Source of the DNA: Brevibacterium picturae
Lineage (GTDB): Bacteria; Actinomycetota; Actinomycetes; Actinomycetales; Brevibacteriaceae
Assembly (NCBI RefSeq): GCF_900105045.1
Contig: NZ_LT629739.1
Coordinates: 2,666,001 to 2,730,000 of the forward strand
DNA: 64,000 bases
Reading direction: 5' to 3'
Position 1 is the first letter of the stretch. Every line of letters starts with the position of its first letter. The notes under the pieces were generated by a model that worked only from the letters and a program-made list of their open reading frames with translations, was not told where the DNA came from and did no database searches. Made by a program: the position numbers and the translations under genes. This document shows positions 19,297 through 28,395 of the stretch, one piece after another.

Positions 19297-21282
19297 TCAC
19301 CCCTGCTGCCCCGACATCTGTGCATTCTGCGCCGACAGCTGTGCGTTCTTCCGATGCTGAGCAGCCAGCCGGACGGGAGCGTCGGGTGCACCGAATCCGC
19401 GGTAGTCACCTCGGCGTTCGATCATCTCGAAGAAGACCGAGCCGATCGTTGAGGTGTAGAAGTGCAGGAACTGGCCGTGTTCGTCCCGATCGTAGAGGAT
19501 GTGGTTCTCCTGCAGCTGCTGCAGGAATTCCGGGGCGAGATCGAACCGGGAATCGAGGTCCTCGTAGTAGTTCTGCGGCACGGGCAGGAAGTCCAGCCCG
19601 CGCGAGAGCGCTGTGGCGGCGGCATGGAAGATGTCCTCGCAGGCCACGGCCACGTGCTCCGGGTAGGCCTCGACCACTGAGCCGATGCCGCGACCCGCGA
19701 CGGCCTCGGCATGCGGCTGGGGTGAGACGTTGAGCGGCATGCGAACCGATCCGTCTGTGCTCGACATGACCTGCGATCTGACCAGCCCCGATGGGCTTGG
19801 CACGTCCTGTGAGGGCTCGGCATGCAGCGCCAGCAGGGAGGTGTAGAACAGGACGGCCTCGTCGTAGTGGTTCGAGGGCTGAGCCAGGTTCACATGGTCG
19901 ATGTGGGAGACCTGCTCGTCGTGGTCGTGTCCGAATTCCTGGATCCAGGCCGGCGTCGCCTTCTCGAACTGGTGGAAGAACACCTCGGAACCGTCGGGGG
20001 CGAACACGCCGCGCAGCACCTCGTCGTTGTGCGCCTGATCGCGGGGAACTTCGTCCGCGTGCAGCAGCGCGGCGCGTTCCATGGCCGATCGTGAGTCGGT
20101 GACTTCGAATCCGATTCCACGCAGGAACGTACCGTTCACCGGCGCCGAGGTGGTGCCGGCCTCGTCCGCGCTAGTCGAGCTCGTGCCGCCCGCGTCCGCG
20201 CCCGTGCCGACACCGTCGGTCACCTCGCTGACGATGATGCGGGCCTCGCCCCGCAGCCACAGCTGCACATGGGGTTTGCTGCGGTGGAAACCGATGAACT
20301 GGAATCCGAGCTGGTGCATCTGGCGAGTCAGGGCGCCGAGGTCATCGGTGCTCAGCTCGACGTAGTTGATGCCCCGCGGCTCCTCCACCTCGGGCAGAGG
20401 CTGCAGATCGAGTGCGGTGCTCGGACCCGCAGGCTCAGCGGCGCTGGCAGAGCCGGTCGGGGCCGCGATCGTGTCGGCGATGCTCGCCTCCAGCCAGCGC
20501 AGTGAGCGCAGACCGTCGACTGCTGTCCGGTTGGTGTCGCCCTGTCGGAATGAGTCGTTGAAGACTTCGAGTGAGACCGGCCCCGCATAGCCCGTGGCGG
20601 CGATCCTGGTCAGGAAGTCGCTGAGGTCCCAGGCCCCTTCGCCGGGGAAGACCCGGTGGTGGCGGGACCAGCTGAGGACATCCATGGTCAGGGCAGGTGC
20701 GTCGGCCAGCTGAAGGAAGAAGATCTTCTCGCCCGGGATCTCCGCGATGCGGCTCAGGTCCGTATTGCGCGAGAGGATGTGGAAACTGTCGAGGCAGGTG
20801 CCGATCCGGGGGTGGTCGGCGGCCTTGACCAGGTCCCAGGCGTGGTCGTATTCGGAGACGAACCGCCCCCAAGCCAGCGCCTCATAGGCGATGTTCACGC
20901 CGTAGGAGTCAGCAAGATCGCCGAGGCGGCGCAGCTGCTCGACGACCACGCCGTCATCGGTCATGGTTGCCGTGCCCACGTTCGAGCACAGCAGTATGGT
21001 GTCGATCCCGAGTCGGGCCATGAGCCGGAACTTCGTCTCCGCGCGCGTCAGGTTCTTCTGAAACTGTGCCTTGTCGACGCCTTCGAGGTCTCTGAAAGGC
21101 TGGTACAGATCGAGGCTGATGCCCAGCTCGCGGGCCAAGTCGGCGATGGCCTCAGGTGAGTCGGGGGAGACGACGAGATCCTGTTCGAAGATCTCGACCC
21201 CGTCGTAGCCGGCTCGCGCTGCGGCACGGAGCTTCTCCTCCAGGGTTCCTGACAGGCACACTGTTGCTATCGAGGTGTGCAT
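19297..21282 (-). CDS. qsuB: 3-dehydroshikimate dehydratase, fused TIM-barrel/HPPD-like (QsuB type)
   Basis: Converts 3-dehydroshikimate to protocatechuate in quinate and shikimate breakdown. It has 661 residues: an N-terminal xylose-isomerase-like TIM barrel (about 1-275, with YEALAWGRFVSEYDHAWDLV and CLDSFHIL metal-site regions), a variable linker, and a C-terminal 4-hydroxyphenylpyruvate-dioxygenase-like double VOC domain (about 310-640, with HIDHVNLAQP and FFEMIERRGDYRGFG). This is the build of QsuB from Corynebacterium and QuiC of pseudomonads. The second of two close ATGs is chosen because GGAAGG abuts the first. The MFS gene before it, on the same strand, is its transporter partner. 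Confidence 0.88.
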   Translation of the reverse strand: MHTSIATVCLSGTLEEKLRAAARAGYDGVEIFEQDLVVSPDSPEAIADLARELGISLDLYQPFRDLEGVDKAQFQKNLTRAETKFRLMARLGIDTILLCSNVGTATMTDDGVVVEQLRRLGDLADSYGVNIAYEALAWGRFVSEYDHAWDLVKAADHPRIGTCLDSFHILSRNTDLSRIAEIPGEKIFFLQLADAPALTMDVLSWSRHHRVFPGEGAWDLSDFLTRIAATGYAGPVSLEVFNDSFRQGDTNRTAVDGLRSLRWLEASIADTIAAPTGSASAAEPAGPSTALDLQPLPEVEEPRGINYVELSTDDLGALTRQMHQLGFQFIGFHRSKPHVQLWLRGEARIIVSEVTDGVGTGADAGGTSSTSADEAGTTSAPVNGTFLRGIGFEVTDSRSAMERAALLHADEVPRDQAHNDEVLRGVFAPDGSEVFFHQFEKATPAWIQEFGHDHDEQVSHIDHVNLAQPSNHYDEAVLFYTSLLALHAEPSQDVPSPSGLVRSQVMSSTDGSVRMPLNVSPQPHAEAVAGRGIGSVVEAYPEHVAVACEDIFHAAATALSRGLDFLPVPQNYYEDLDSRFDLAPEFLQQLQENHILYDRDEHGQFLHFYTSTIGSVFFEMIERRGDYRGFGAPDAPVRLAAQHRKNAQLSAQNAQMSGQQG

Positions 21283-21348
21283 CGACATCCTTCCTTCTGC
21301 TGGGTCTTCTTCATCGTCATAGGCAGTTCATCGTCACGGGCACGGTCT

Positions 21349-22683
21349 TCAGCGTGACCGTGCCTCGTGGACCGTGTCGATCTCTTCGAGGCTCAGCCCC
21401 TTGGTCTCCTTCGCCGTCATCGCGGCCAGTGCGGTGAAGACGCAGACTCCGGCGGTGAAGCCGGCGACCGAGACCCAATTCTCGCCCGAGGCTCCGGCGA
21501 CGGCAGAGGCCAGGACCGGTGCGAGTCCGCCGGAGACGGCGAAGCCGATCTGGGTGCCCAGGGCCAACCCGGTGACGCGAACGGAGGTTGGGAACATCTC
21601 CGCGTAGAACGAGGGCCAGATCGAGTTGGCCATCGAGTAGGCGCAGCCGGACATGATGGCGCCGCAGATGAAGATCAGGGTCCAGTTTCCGCTCGAGACC
21701 GCAGCCAAGTAGGGGAACATCATCAGTCCGGCACCCAGGGCACCGGCGATGAAGACGGGTTTGCGGCCGAGGCGGTCCGAGAGGATCGCGGCTGCGGGAA
21801 TTGCGAGCAGGGCGATGGCATTGGCGATGACGGACACCAGCAGCATCGTTGATCGCTCGAGGCCGACGATCGAGGTGGCGAACGACAGCGACCAGACGGT
21901 GAAGACCATGTTCACGGTGTTGACCATGGCGCAGGCCGCCACCCGCAGGACCGCTGCCTTGTGCCAGCGGAAGACCGCCTGCAGCGGAGGATGCGCATTG
22001 CGGGCCTCCTTGAAGGCCGGCGGCTCGTCCAGGCCGCGGCGAATCAGCCAGGCGGTGAGCACCACGAGGGCCGAGAGCCAGAACGGTACCCTCCAGCCCC
22101 AGCTGAACAGCGCCTCTTCTGGAAGGAAGGCGGTGAAGGGGATGAAGACTGCGGTGGCCAGCAGGGTGCCGGCCTGAGTGCCGTGCAGCGTCCAGCTCGT
22201 CGTCCAGGCGCGTTTGGTCTCTGCGGAGTGCTCGAGGGAGACGCTGATCGCGCTCGCCTGCTCACCTGCGGCAGACAGCCCCTGGATCAGTCGGCACAGC
22301 ACCAGAAGCGCCGGTGCGAGGTATCCGACCTGGTCAAAGGTGGGCAGACAGCCGACGACGAAGGTCGAGAACCCCATCAGGAACAGGGTGAGCATGAGGA
22401 CGAACTTCCGCCCGAACCGGTCACCCAGAGGCCCCATGATCAGGGCACCCAACGGGCGAACCACGTAGGCGACGCCGACGGTGCCCATGGCCAAGAGGAT
22501 CGCCATGCCCGGAGCGGTTGTGTCCGGGAAGAACAGGACATTGAGCACCAGGGCTGCGGCGGTTCCGTAGACCGCGAAGTCGTAGTACTCGAGAGCCGAA
22601 CCCGTCCAGCTCGACAGCGCCGCCCGCAGTGGAGTCTTGGCGGGACGAGCGTCTTCGGTCGCGTTGATCATGCTTCCTCGCAT
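21349..22683 (-). CDS. qsuA: MFS transporter, shikimate/quinate uptake (QsuA/ShiA-like)
   Basis: A 444-residue major-facilitator protein with 12 expected helices, of the metabolite:proton symporter type. It has LGDRFGRKFVLMLTL between helices 2 and 3 and LSDRLGRKPVFIAG between 8 and 9. Position in front of the dehydroshikimate dehydratase gene and divergent from IclR and aroQ makes shikimate or quinate the likely cargo. ATG at 22683 or 22671 may start it; GAGGAAG lies too close to the second to decide. Confidence 0.82.
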   Translation of the reverse strand: MRGSMINATEDARPAKTPLRAALSSWTGSALEYYDFAVYGTAAALVLNVLFFPDTTAPGMAILLAMGTVGVAYVVRPLGALIMGPLGDRFGRKFVLMLTLFLMGFSTFVVGCLPTFDQVGYLAPALLVLCRLIQGLSAAGEQASAISVSLEHSAETKRAWTTSWTLHGTQAGTLLATAVFIPFTAFLPEEALFSWGWRVPFWLSALVVLTAWLIRRGLDEPPAFKEARNAHPPLQAVFRWHKAAVLRVAACAMVNTVNMVFTVWSLSFATSIVGLERSTMLLVSVIANAIALLAIPAAAILSDRLGRKPVFIAGALGAGLMMFPYLAAVSSGNWTLIFICGAIMSGCAYSMANSIWPSFYAEMFPTSVRVTGLALGTQIGFAVSGGLAPVLASAVAGASGENWVSVAGFTAGVCVFTALAAMTAKETKGLSLEEIDTVHEARSR

Positions 22684-22693
22684 CTCTGTATTG

Positions 22694-22735
22694 CCATAAT
22701 ATGGAAGTCGTTGTTACAGTGTGGTTTACAGTGTG
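22694..22735. promoter_or_regulatory. control region between qsuA and the IclR gene
   Basis: Two signals lie next to the qsuA start. CCATAATATGG (22694-22704) is an 11-bp palindrome in a TTGCCATAATATGGAA setting, similar in kind to IclR-family sites. TTACAGTGTG occurs twice in direct order at 22714-22723 and 22726-22735, one helical turn plus two bases apart. Either may be the site of the adjacent IclR protein. Confidence 0.5.
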
Positions 22736-22846
22736 ATCGAGATGACATAGTCTGTCAACGTTCAGTTCACCTCGACGAGCCAGATTCGGTTCGCTTCGAC
22801 GAGGCCACACCAGTGAAGCAGCAGCGACAATGCAAAGGAGGTGACA

Positions 22847-23596
22847 ATGCCGGCTAAAGGGTCCAACTCGGTGACCAAGGCCTTCGACATGCTCGAACTC
22901 CTGGGTGACCATGCCGAGGGCATCAGCGCAGCCAGGGCCGCGGAGCTCACCGGCCACCCCTTCAGCACCGCCTACCGGCTGCTCGGCGGCCTCGTCGAGT
23001 CCGGATACGCGGACTACGACCCCGCCACCAAGGCCTACACCCTGGGAATGGAGGTCTTCCGCCTCGGGCAGAAGGTCGCCCATCGCCGCGGATTCGCCGG
23101 ATCGTCCAAGGACCTCCTGCAGGCGCTGACGACGAGCACGGGGGAGTCGAGCATCCTCTCCGTTCGCCGGGGCAACGCGGCGCTCACGGTGATCACGGTC
23201 GACGGCCCGCAGTTCCGGACCACGACGGATCCCGGAGACGAATCCCCGCTGCACACCTCGTCCTTGGGGCAGGCTCTCCTGGCGCATGATCCGAACCGGG
23301 ATCGCACCATCGATGAACTCGAGCTGGAACCGCGGACACCGCACTCCCTCACCGATCCCGGGCAGCTGCGAACCAGGCTCGAACAGATCCGCGAAACCGG
23401 TTGGGCAGGACAGTCCGAAGAGAACGACGTGGGCATGAACGCCTTGGCCGTCCCCGTCTTCGACCTCGACGGACGACTGCTGGCCGCCCTCGCGCTGGCC
23501 GCACCGGTCTTCCGCCGACCCCTGGACGAACTCATCGAATTCGTCCCCCAATTGAAAGAGACGGCGACCGCGATCGCCGCCAGAATGCCCAGGTGA
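22847..23596 (+). CDS. IclR-family transcriptional regulator
   Basis: A 249-residue regulator with an N-terminal winged helix (SVTKAFDMLELLGDHAEGISAARAAELTGHPFSTAYRLLGGL) and a C-terminal effector-binding GAF-like domain (LHTSSLGQALLA, VGMNALAVPVFD). The ATG has a nearly ideal AAAGGAGGTGA site. It is divergent from qsuA-qsuB and just ahead of aroQ and the QsuD-like gene, so it likely senses an intermediate of the pathway. In Corynebacterium glutamicum the same job is done by a LysR protein. Confidence 0.88.
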   Translation: MPAKGSNSVTKAFDMLELLGDHAEGISAARAAELTGHPFSTAYRLLGGLVESGYADYDPATKAYTLGMEVFRLGQKVAHRRGFAGSSKDLLQALTTSTGESSILSVRRGNAALTVITVDGPQFRTTTDPGDESPLHTSSLGQALLAHDPNRDRTIDELELEPRTPHSLTDPGQLRTRLEQIRETGWAGQSEENDVGMNALAVPVFDLDGRLLAALALAAPVFRRPLDELIEFVPQLKETATAIAARMPR

Positions 23597-23598
23597 CC

Positions 23599-24054
23599 AT
23601 GTCCACAGTCCTCATCCTCAACGGCCCCAACCTCAACCTCCTCGGCGTCCGCGAGCCCGACATCTACGGTCACACCACCCTGGCCGACATCGAAGACATG
23701 TGCACCCAGAGTGCCGCCGAGGCGGGCCTGAGTGTCCGTTGTGTGCAGAGCAACCATGAGGGCGAGCTCATCGATGCCGTCCACGCGGCCCGGGAGACCA
23801 CCGTGGGCGCCATCATCAACGCCGGCGCCTACACGCACACGTCACTGGCGCTCCACGATGCGCTGAAATCCTATGATCATCCGATCATCGAAGTGCACCT
23901 GAGTAACCCGCACGCCCGCGAATCCTTCCGCCACCTCTCCTACCTCTCACCCGTGGCGGCCGCGGTCATCGCCGGCGCAGGAGCCAGCGGGTACGTGCAT
24001 GCGGTGGAGATCCTGGCGGAGAAGCTGCGCGCACCGACCACCGCGACCAATTGA
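23599..24054 (+). CDS. aroQ: 3-dehydroquinate dehydratase, type II
   Basis: Interconverts 3-dehydroquinate and 3-dehydroshikimate. The 151-residue protein has the type II signature ILNGPNLNLLGVREPDIYG with Arg18 and the catalytic Tyr23, NAGAYTHTS, and EVHLSNPHARESFR. It starts two bases after the IclR stop and belongs to the catabolic cluster (role of QsuC), though it could also serve biosynthesis. Confidence 0.93.
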   Translation: MSTVLILNGPNLNLLGVREPDIYGHTTLADIEDMCTQSAAEAGLSVRCVQSNHEGELIDAVHAARETTVGAIINAGAYTHTSLALHDALKSYDHPIIEVHLSNPHARESFRHLSYLSPVAAAVIAGAGASGYVHAVEILAEKLRAPTTATN

Positions 24055-24093
24055 ACAGCAGCGTCCGCAGCAGACACGAACACCCCACGCGCT

Positions 24094-24127
24094 GCATGAA
24101 CACGCACCCACCGCATGAACACGCACC
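24094..24127 (+). repeat. short direct repeat before the QsuD-like gene
   Basis: GCATGAACACGCACC occurs twice, 19 bp apart, in the 89-bp gap between aroQ and the QsuD-like gene. It creates extra in-frame ATGs, none with a ribosome site. Confidence 0.6.
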
Positions 24128-24143
24128 ACATGAAAGTGAGACT

Positions 24144-24986
24144 ATGACCCGATCACTGCTCCTGGGGCTCATCGGCGAAGGCATCTCCGCCTCCCGCACC
24201 CCGCGCATGCACGAGGACGAAGGCGCCGCACACGACCTCACCACGATCTATCGCACGATCGACATCGGCGAGGAGAGCCTGGCGTCCGTGCCGCTGAATG
24301 AGCTGCTGGCATCGGCAGTGCGCCTCGGGTTCGACGGACTCAACATCACCCACCCGTTCAAGCAGCAGGTCATCGAGCTTCTCGATGAGGTCGACCTCGT
24401 GGCACGTCGGATCGGTTCGGTCAACACCGTCGTCATCGACGAAGCGGGCCGAACGACGGGTCACAACACCGACGCCACCGGCTTCGCTCGTGGCTTCGAA
24501 GCCGGACTCGGCGGTGCGGCCAGGAACCGAGTCGTGCAGATCGGCGCCGGCGGAGCGGGACGCGCAGTCGCCTTCGCCCTGTCGGAGCTGGGAGTCGGAG
24601 AACTCACCATCGCCGATATCAGCGCAGAGAGAGCACAGGACCTCGCCGCGGAGATCGGGGACCACGTCCGTGCGATCTCCACATCGGACCTGGAGCCGGC
24701 CATCACCTCGGCGGACGGGGTGGTCAACGCCACCCCTGTCGGCATGGCTGCCTTTCCGGGGACGCCCTTCGACACGAGCCTGCTGGATACGCAGACCTGG
24801 GTCGCTGATGTCGTGTACTTCCCGCTCGAGACCCAACTGCTGGCAGAGGCGAAGGCCAAGGGCTGCCGGACCCTGGACGGTTCAGGGATGGCCGTCAACC
24901 AGGCGATCGACGCCTTCGAACTCTTCAGCGGACGCAGGGCCGACCCGACGCGGATGCGCGAGACCTTCCTGTCCTTCGGCGCCTGA
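24144..24986 (+). CDS. qsuD: quinate/shikimate dehydrogenase (QsuD-like)
   Basis: A 280-residue member of the shikimate dehydrogenase family that oxidises quinate or shikimate. Lys73 (NITHPFKQ) and Asp110 (HNTDATGF) form the catalytic pair, and GAGGAG at 134-139 binds the cofactor. Asp158 (IADIS) sits where NADP-using AroE enzymes have Asn-Arg-Thr, so NAD is the likely cofactor, as for a degradative enzyme. The N-terminus GLIGEGISASRTPRMHE resembles QsuD, not biosynthetic AroE. The ATG at 24144 follows a weak AAAGTGAG site; upstream in-frame ATGs come from a small repeat. Confidence 0.85.
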   Translation: MTRSLLLGLIGEGISASRTPRMHEDEGAAHDLTTIYRTIDIGEESLASVPLNELLASAVRLGFDGLNITHPFKQQVIELLDEVDLVARRIGSVNTVVIDEAGRTTGHNTDATGFARGFEAGLGGAARNRVVQIGAGGAGRAVAFALSELGVGELTIADISAERAQDLAAEIGDHVRAISTSDLEPAITSADGVVNATPVGMAAFPGTPFDTSLLDTQTWVADVVYFPLETQLLAEAKAKGCRTLDGSGMAVNQAIDAFELFSGRRADPTRMRETFLSFGA

Positions 24987-25006
24987 CGGCTGCATGAAGG
25001 CGCGGT

Positions 25007-25771
25007 TCACTCCGCGTGTTTCTGCTTCCGATATTCCCGGATATAGGTGATGACGAAGATGCCGACGATGATCGCCAAGGTCAGCCACAGCGCGTACTTG
25101 TCGACGATCTTGAGTGCGTCGACGGCGGTCTCACCGAGCTGATAGCCCAGTGTCGTCCAGATGAGCGTGAAGATCAGGCAGCCCAGGAGATCGGCGATGA
25201 GGAACAGCGACAGCCGCATTCGCGTCCAGCCGGCGACAAGGTAGACGAGGGTTCCCGGCACTCCCGGGCAGCGCGAGACGATGGTCATGAGGAACAGTGC
25301 CCAATTGGGGATCCGCTTGAGGGATTCGATGCGTTTGAGCTGGCGCTCGTTCTGTGCGAAGAGCCGCAGCACTCCATCGCCCCACCGTCGGCCGGCCAAC
25401 CAGAAAGCCCAGTCGAGTTTCGCCATTCCGATGAAGCCGGCGACCACGACGAGCCACAGTGGAATCTCACCCACGCTGGCGTAGGCGCCGGCCGCGACGA
25501 CTGCGGACTTCGCGCCGTTGATGAACTCCTGCAGGACCGGGGCATGCACCAGCATCCAGGGTCGCACCGGCATGAGTCCCAGGTAGACGAGCGGCACTCC
25601 GATGATAAGGAAGAGCAGGAGTTTGTCGAGGCCCGAAGCCTTGCCCTGCCAGGGCTTGATCGCCGCCCAGGGATGCTCCTTCGGGGCCTCGGCAGCCTGT
25701 CCTTGATCGGAGGCGCTGAGTTCGGAGTTCCCGCGCCGGGCCTCGTCATCGGGAAGACGATTGTCACTCAT
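25007..25771 (-). CDS. DedA-family membrane protein
   Basis: A 254-residue membrane protein with a 45-residue polar N-terminus and about five hydrophobic segments. The part SRCPGVPGTLVYLVAGWTRMRLSLFLIADLLG with its Pro and Arg residues resembles the DedA/SNARE-associated domain, whose members flip or help recycle lipid carriers and keep membrane potential. It is convergent with the QsuD-like gene. Confidence 0.7.
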   Translation of the reverse strand: MSDNRLPDDEARRGNSELSASDQGQAAEAPKEHPWAAIKPWQGKASGLDKLLLFLIIGVPLVYLGLMPVRPWMLVHAPVLQEFINGAKSAVVAAGAYASVGEIPLWLVVVAGFIGMAKLDWAFWLAGRRWGDGVLRLFAQNERQLKRIESLKRIPNWALFLMTIVSRCPGVPGTLVYLVAGWTRMRLSLFLIADLLGCLIFTLIWTTLGYQLGETAVDALKIVDKYALWLTLAIIVGIFVITYIREYRKQKHAE

Positions 25772-25859
25772 TGAGGGCTCCTGCGTGGGGCTGTGCGGTC
25801 GGCGCTCACGGTATCACAGGGACACTGGAGGAACCTTGGCAGTCAGCGCTGGAACCGGT

Positions 25860-25876
25860 CTAAGAAGACTCTCATC
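25860..25876 (+). promoter_or_regulatory. shared motif CTAAGA-N4-TCTCATC, site 1
   Basis: This 17-bp element recurs at 28396-28412 with the same 13 fixed bases. It ends 46 nt before the proposed GTG of the acidic membrane protein, the first gene of the two-component unit; the second copy ends 45 nt before the first glycosyltransferase start. It is a likely site for the response regulator encoded at 27728. Confidence 0.55.
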
Positions 25877-25921
25877 ACAGACTGCTCGACAAACCTCTCA
25901 CCCTTGGGCAGTGTTGAGAGT

Positions 25922-26344
25922 GTGGAAGGACGATCGAAAATTCTGGGCTGGGTAGTGGCCGCTCTGGTCATCGTGCTCGCTGTTCTCACGGTCATCATCG
26001 TCAGGAGCTCGGCTCAACCGGAGCCGCCGGATCTCACTCCGGTCGAAGTCACACCAGGGTCCTCGGCGACCTCGGACGCAGACGGATCGCAGGGCGCCGG
26101 CGACTCCGCGGGCCAGCCCTCGCAGCCGTCGGGGTCCTCCGAGTCGTCCGGGACCTCCGAGCCGACGAATCCGTCCGGGTGCTCTGACTCGTCGTCCGAC
26201 GAATCATCGGTGCCAGATGAACTCGAGCATTCGTACGAACCGGTGCCCAATCCACCTCGTGAAGTGCCCGACGACGACGGGGATGACGACGGCGATGATG
26301 ACGACGACGATGGGGATGACGACGGCGGTGACGATGACGACTGA
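25922..26344 (+). CDS. small membrane protein with Asp-rich tail
   Basis: No family is recognised. From the GTG at 25922 it has 140 residues: a short basic start, one membrane helix (about 8-28, GWVVAALVIVLAVLTVIIV), a Pro/Ser/Thr/Gly-rich region and a tail made of about 24 Asp with some Gly. With the usual orientation the acidic tail would lie outside the cell, where it could bind divalent metal or cationic compounds. It overlaps the sensor kinase gene, suggesting a helper of that sensor (inference). The open frame extends further upstream, but the shared motif at 25860 would then fall inside it. Confidence 0.55.
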   Translation: MEGRSKILGWVVAALVIVLAVLTVIIVRSSAQPEPPDLTPVEVTPGSSATSDADGSQGAGDSAGQPSQPSGSSESSGTSEPTNPSGCSDSSSDESSVPDELEHSYEPVPNPPREVPDDDGDDDGDDDDDDGDDDGGDDDD

Positions 26345-27731
26345 CCGTCCGATTCGGATGACCGTGCAGAATCGCCTGACGATCACAGTCGCCGTTCTCT
26401 CCGTGCTCGCGCTCACCGTCGTCGGCCTCGTCCTCTACACCGTGGAAGCGAACAATGTGGCTGGCCGCAATGCTGCGTCCATGTCTCAGGAGATCGCGGA
26501 GATGCGCACGTTCGCCCAGAACGGAGTCGATCCCGAGACAGGGGAGCGCTTCACCTCCGTCGACCAGATCCTCAGCCAGTTCCTCGCCCAGAACCAACCG
26601 GACGAAGATGAGATTCTGTTCGCATTCCTCACCGATGGGCGCGTGCTCTATCAAGGAGAGCCGAACGCTCCGCTGAGCGGGTCCAAGGAGTTCGAGAAGG
26701 CCGTCGCCGGAGTGTCCGGGGACGGCGGCGAGATCAATCTGACGATTGCCGGAGACGACTACGAAGGCTATGTCCTTCCGATCGCCACAGGCGGTCAGAC
26801 AGGATCTTTCGTCGTCGTCCACAATGTCAGCGCCAGCCATTCCGACCTCACGCAAGTCATGCAGATCTACACCGTCGTCGCACTGGCCGCGGCGTTGCTC
26901 ATCACCGGAATCTCTTCGATCCTGGCCCGTCGGCTGCTGTCCCCGGTGACCGAGCTGCGACAGACCGCGCAGTCGATCTCCGGAGGTGATCTGAGCAACC
27001 GACTGGCCACCAGGGGCAACGACGACCTTGCGGAGCTCGGACGTACATTCAATGACATGCTCGACCGTCTCGAATCCGCATTCGAGACGCAGAAGCGATT
27101 CCTCGACGACGTCGGCCACGAACTCCGTACACCGCTGACCATCCTCAGCGGCCACCTCGAGACCATGGACTCCCAGGATGTCGACGACGTCGACGAGACG
27201 CGAACACTGCTGTTGGATGAGACTGACAGGATGGCCCGCCTCGTCGACGAACTGCTCATCCTCGCTCGTTCTCGTCGCCCGGACTTCGTCCGCCCCGCTG
27301 AGGTCGATGTGCCCTCGCTGCTGGGCGACACCCTGGCCAAGGCCAAGGGACTGGGGCAGCGTGAGTGGCAGGTCGCGACACCTCCGACCATCACCTTCTG
27401 GGCCGATCGACAGCGATTGACCCAGGCCCTCCTCCAATTGGCCGCGAACGCGGTCGAACACACCGAAGAAGGCCAGTCGATCACGTTCGGCGCAGGTCAC
27501 GACGACAGCCACATCCATCTCTGGGTTCGCGACGAAGGCAGAGGCGTCCCGGATGAGATCGCAACCGACATCTTCGACCGATTCAGCCGTGGATCGACTG
27601 AGGGCAATGGGTTCGGCCTCGGTCTGTCCATCATCAAGGCCATCGCCGAGGCGCACGGAGGGACCGTCGTCCTCGATCATGCCTCCAAGGGCGCCCAGTT
27701 CCGAATGATCCTGCCGAAAGGACCGCAGTGA
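26334..27731 (+). CDS. sensor histidine kinase (HAMP, HisKA)
   Basis: A 465-residue membrane sensor. Two helices (about 14-36 and 175-198) frame an external domain of about 135 residues with a PDC/Cache-like outline. A HAMP domain (RRLLSPVTELRQTAQSISGGDL) follows, then the phosphorylated His262 in DDVGHELRTPL, and the ATPase domain (QLAANAVEHT, DEGRGVPDEI, GFGLGLSII). ATG at 26334 overlaps the upstream acidic protein gene; ATG at 26358 is also possible. Its end overlaps the regulator start by four bases (GTGA). Confidence 0.9.
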   Translation: MTTDRPIRMTVQNRLTITVAVLSVLALTVVGLVLYTVEANNVAGRNAASMSQEIAEMRTFAQNGVDPETGERFTSVDQILSQFLAQNQPDEDEILFAFLTDGRVLYQGEPNAPLSGSKEFEKAVAGVSGDGGEINLTIAGDDYEGYVLPIATGGQTGSFVVVHNVSASHSDLTQVMQIYTVVALAAALLITGISSILARRLLSPVTELRQTAQSISGGDLSNRLATRGNDDLAELGRTFNDMLDRLESAFETQKRFLDDVGHELRTPLTILSGHLETMDSQDVDDVDETRTLLLDETDRMARLVDELLILARSRRPDFVRPAEVDVPSLLGDTLAKAKGLGQREWQVATPPTITFWADRQRLTQALLQLAANAVEHTEEGQSITFGAGHDDSHIHLWVRDEGRGVPDEIATDIFDRFSRGSTEGNGFGLGLSIIKAIAEAHGGTVVLDHASKGAQFRMILPKGPQ

Positions 27732-28387
27732 ACAGAATTCTCGTTGTCGAAGATGAGGAGCGGATCTCCGCCTTCATCGCCAAGGGCCTCAAAGCGGCCG
27801 GATTCAGCACAGAGATCGCCCGCGACGGCATCACCGGCCGCGATCTGGCGCTGACCGGAGACTTCGATCTGCTCGTCCTGGACATCGGACTGCCGCAGCT
27901 CGACGGCTTCAGCGTGCTCAGCCAGCTGCGCACGCAACGGCCCGACCTTCCCGTTCTCGTGCTCACGGCACGTGACAACGCCGACGATACGATCTACGCC
28001 TTGGAATCCGGTGCTGCCGACTACATGATCAAACCCTTCCGCTTCGGCGAGCTCCTGGCTCGCATCAGGCTGCGCCTCAAGGAGACTGTGGTCGAGGCGC
28101 CGAAGACGGAGCTCATTCGCGGAAACGTGCGCATCGACCTGCTCAAGCGGCAAGTGTGGGTGGCCGGGAAGATCATCGACCTCTCCGCCCGTGAACTGTC
28201 CTTGGCAGAGATCCTGCTGCAGAACCGCGGCAATGTGCTCTCACGCGAACAGCTGCTCTCACACGTGTGGGGCTTCGACTTCGATCCCGGCTCCAATGTC
28301 GTCGACGTCTACGTCGGCTATCTGCGCAAGAAGCTCGGCAACGATTTCGTTACCACGGTGCGCGGGTTCGGCTACCGGGTGGACTGA
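27728..28387 (+). CDS. OmpR-type response regulator
   Basis: A 219-residue regulator beginning with GTG. The receiver has acidic residues VVEDEE, phosphorylated Asp52 (LLVLDIGLPQ) and Lys102 (YMIKPF). The winged helix is C-terminal (DLSARELSLAEILLQNRGNVLSREQLLSHVWGFDFD). It is the partner of the overlapping sensor. Two copies of a 17-bp motif, before this unit and before the glycosyltransferase operon that follows, are candidate binding sites. Confidence 0.93.
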   Translation: MNRILVVEDEERISAFIAKGLKAAGFSTEIARDGITGRDLALTGDFDLLVLDIGLPQLDGFSVLSQLRTQRPDLPVLVLTARDNADDTIYALESGAADYMIKPFRFGELLARIRLRLKETVVEAPKTELIRGNVRIDLLKRQVWVAGKIIDLSARELSLAEILLQNRGNVLSREQLLSHVWGFDFDPGSNVVDVYVGYLRKKLGNDFVTTVRGFGYRVD

Positions 28388-28395
28388 ATTCGTCC

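Noticed and set aside
25007..25771. Part of the quinate/shikimate cluster
   Set aside because: The DedA gene is convergent with the cluster and has no link to the pathway.
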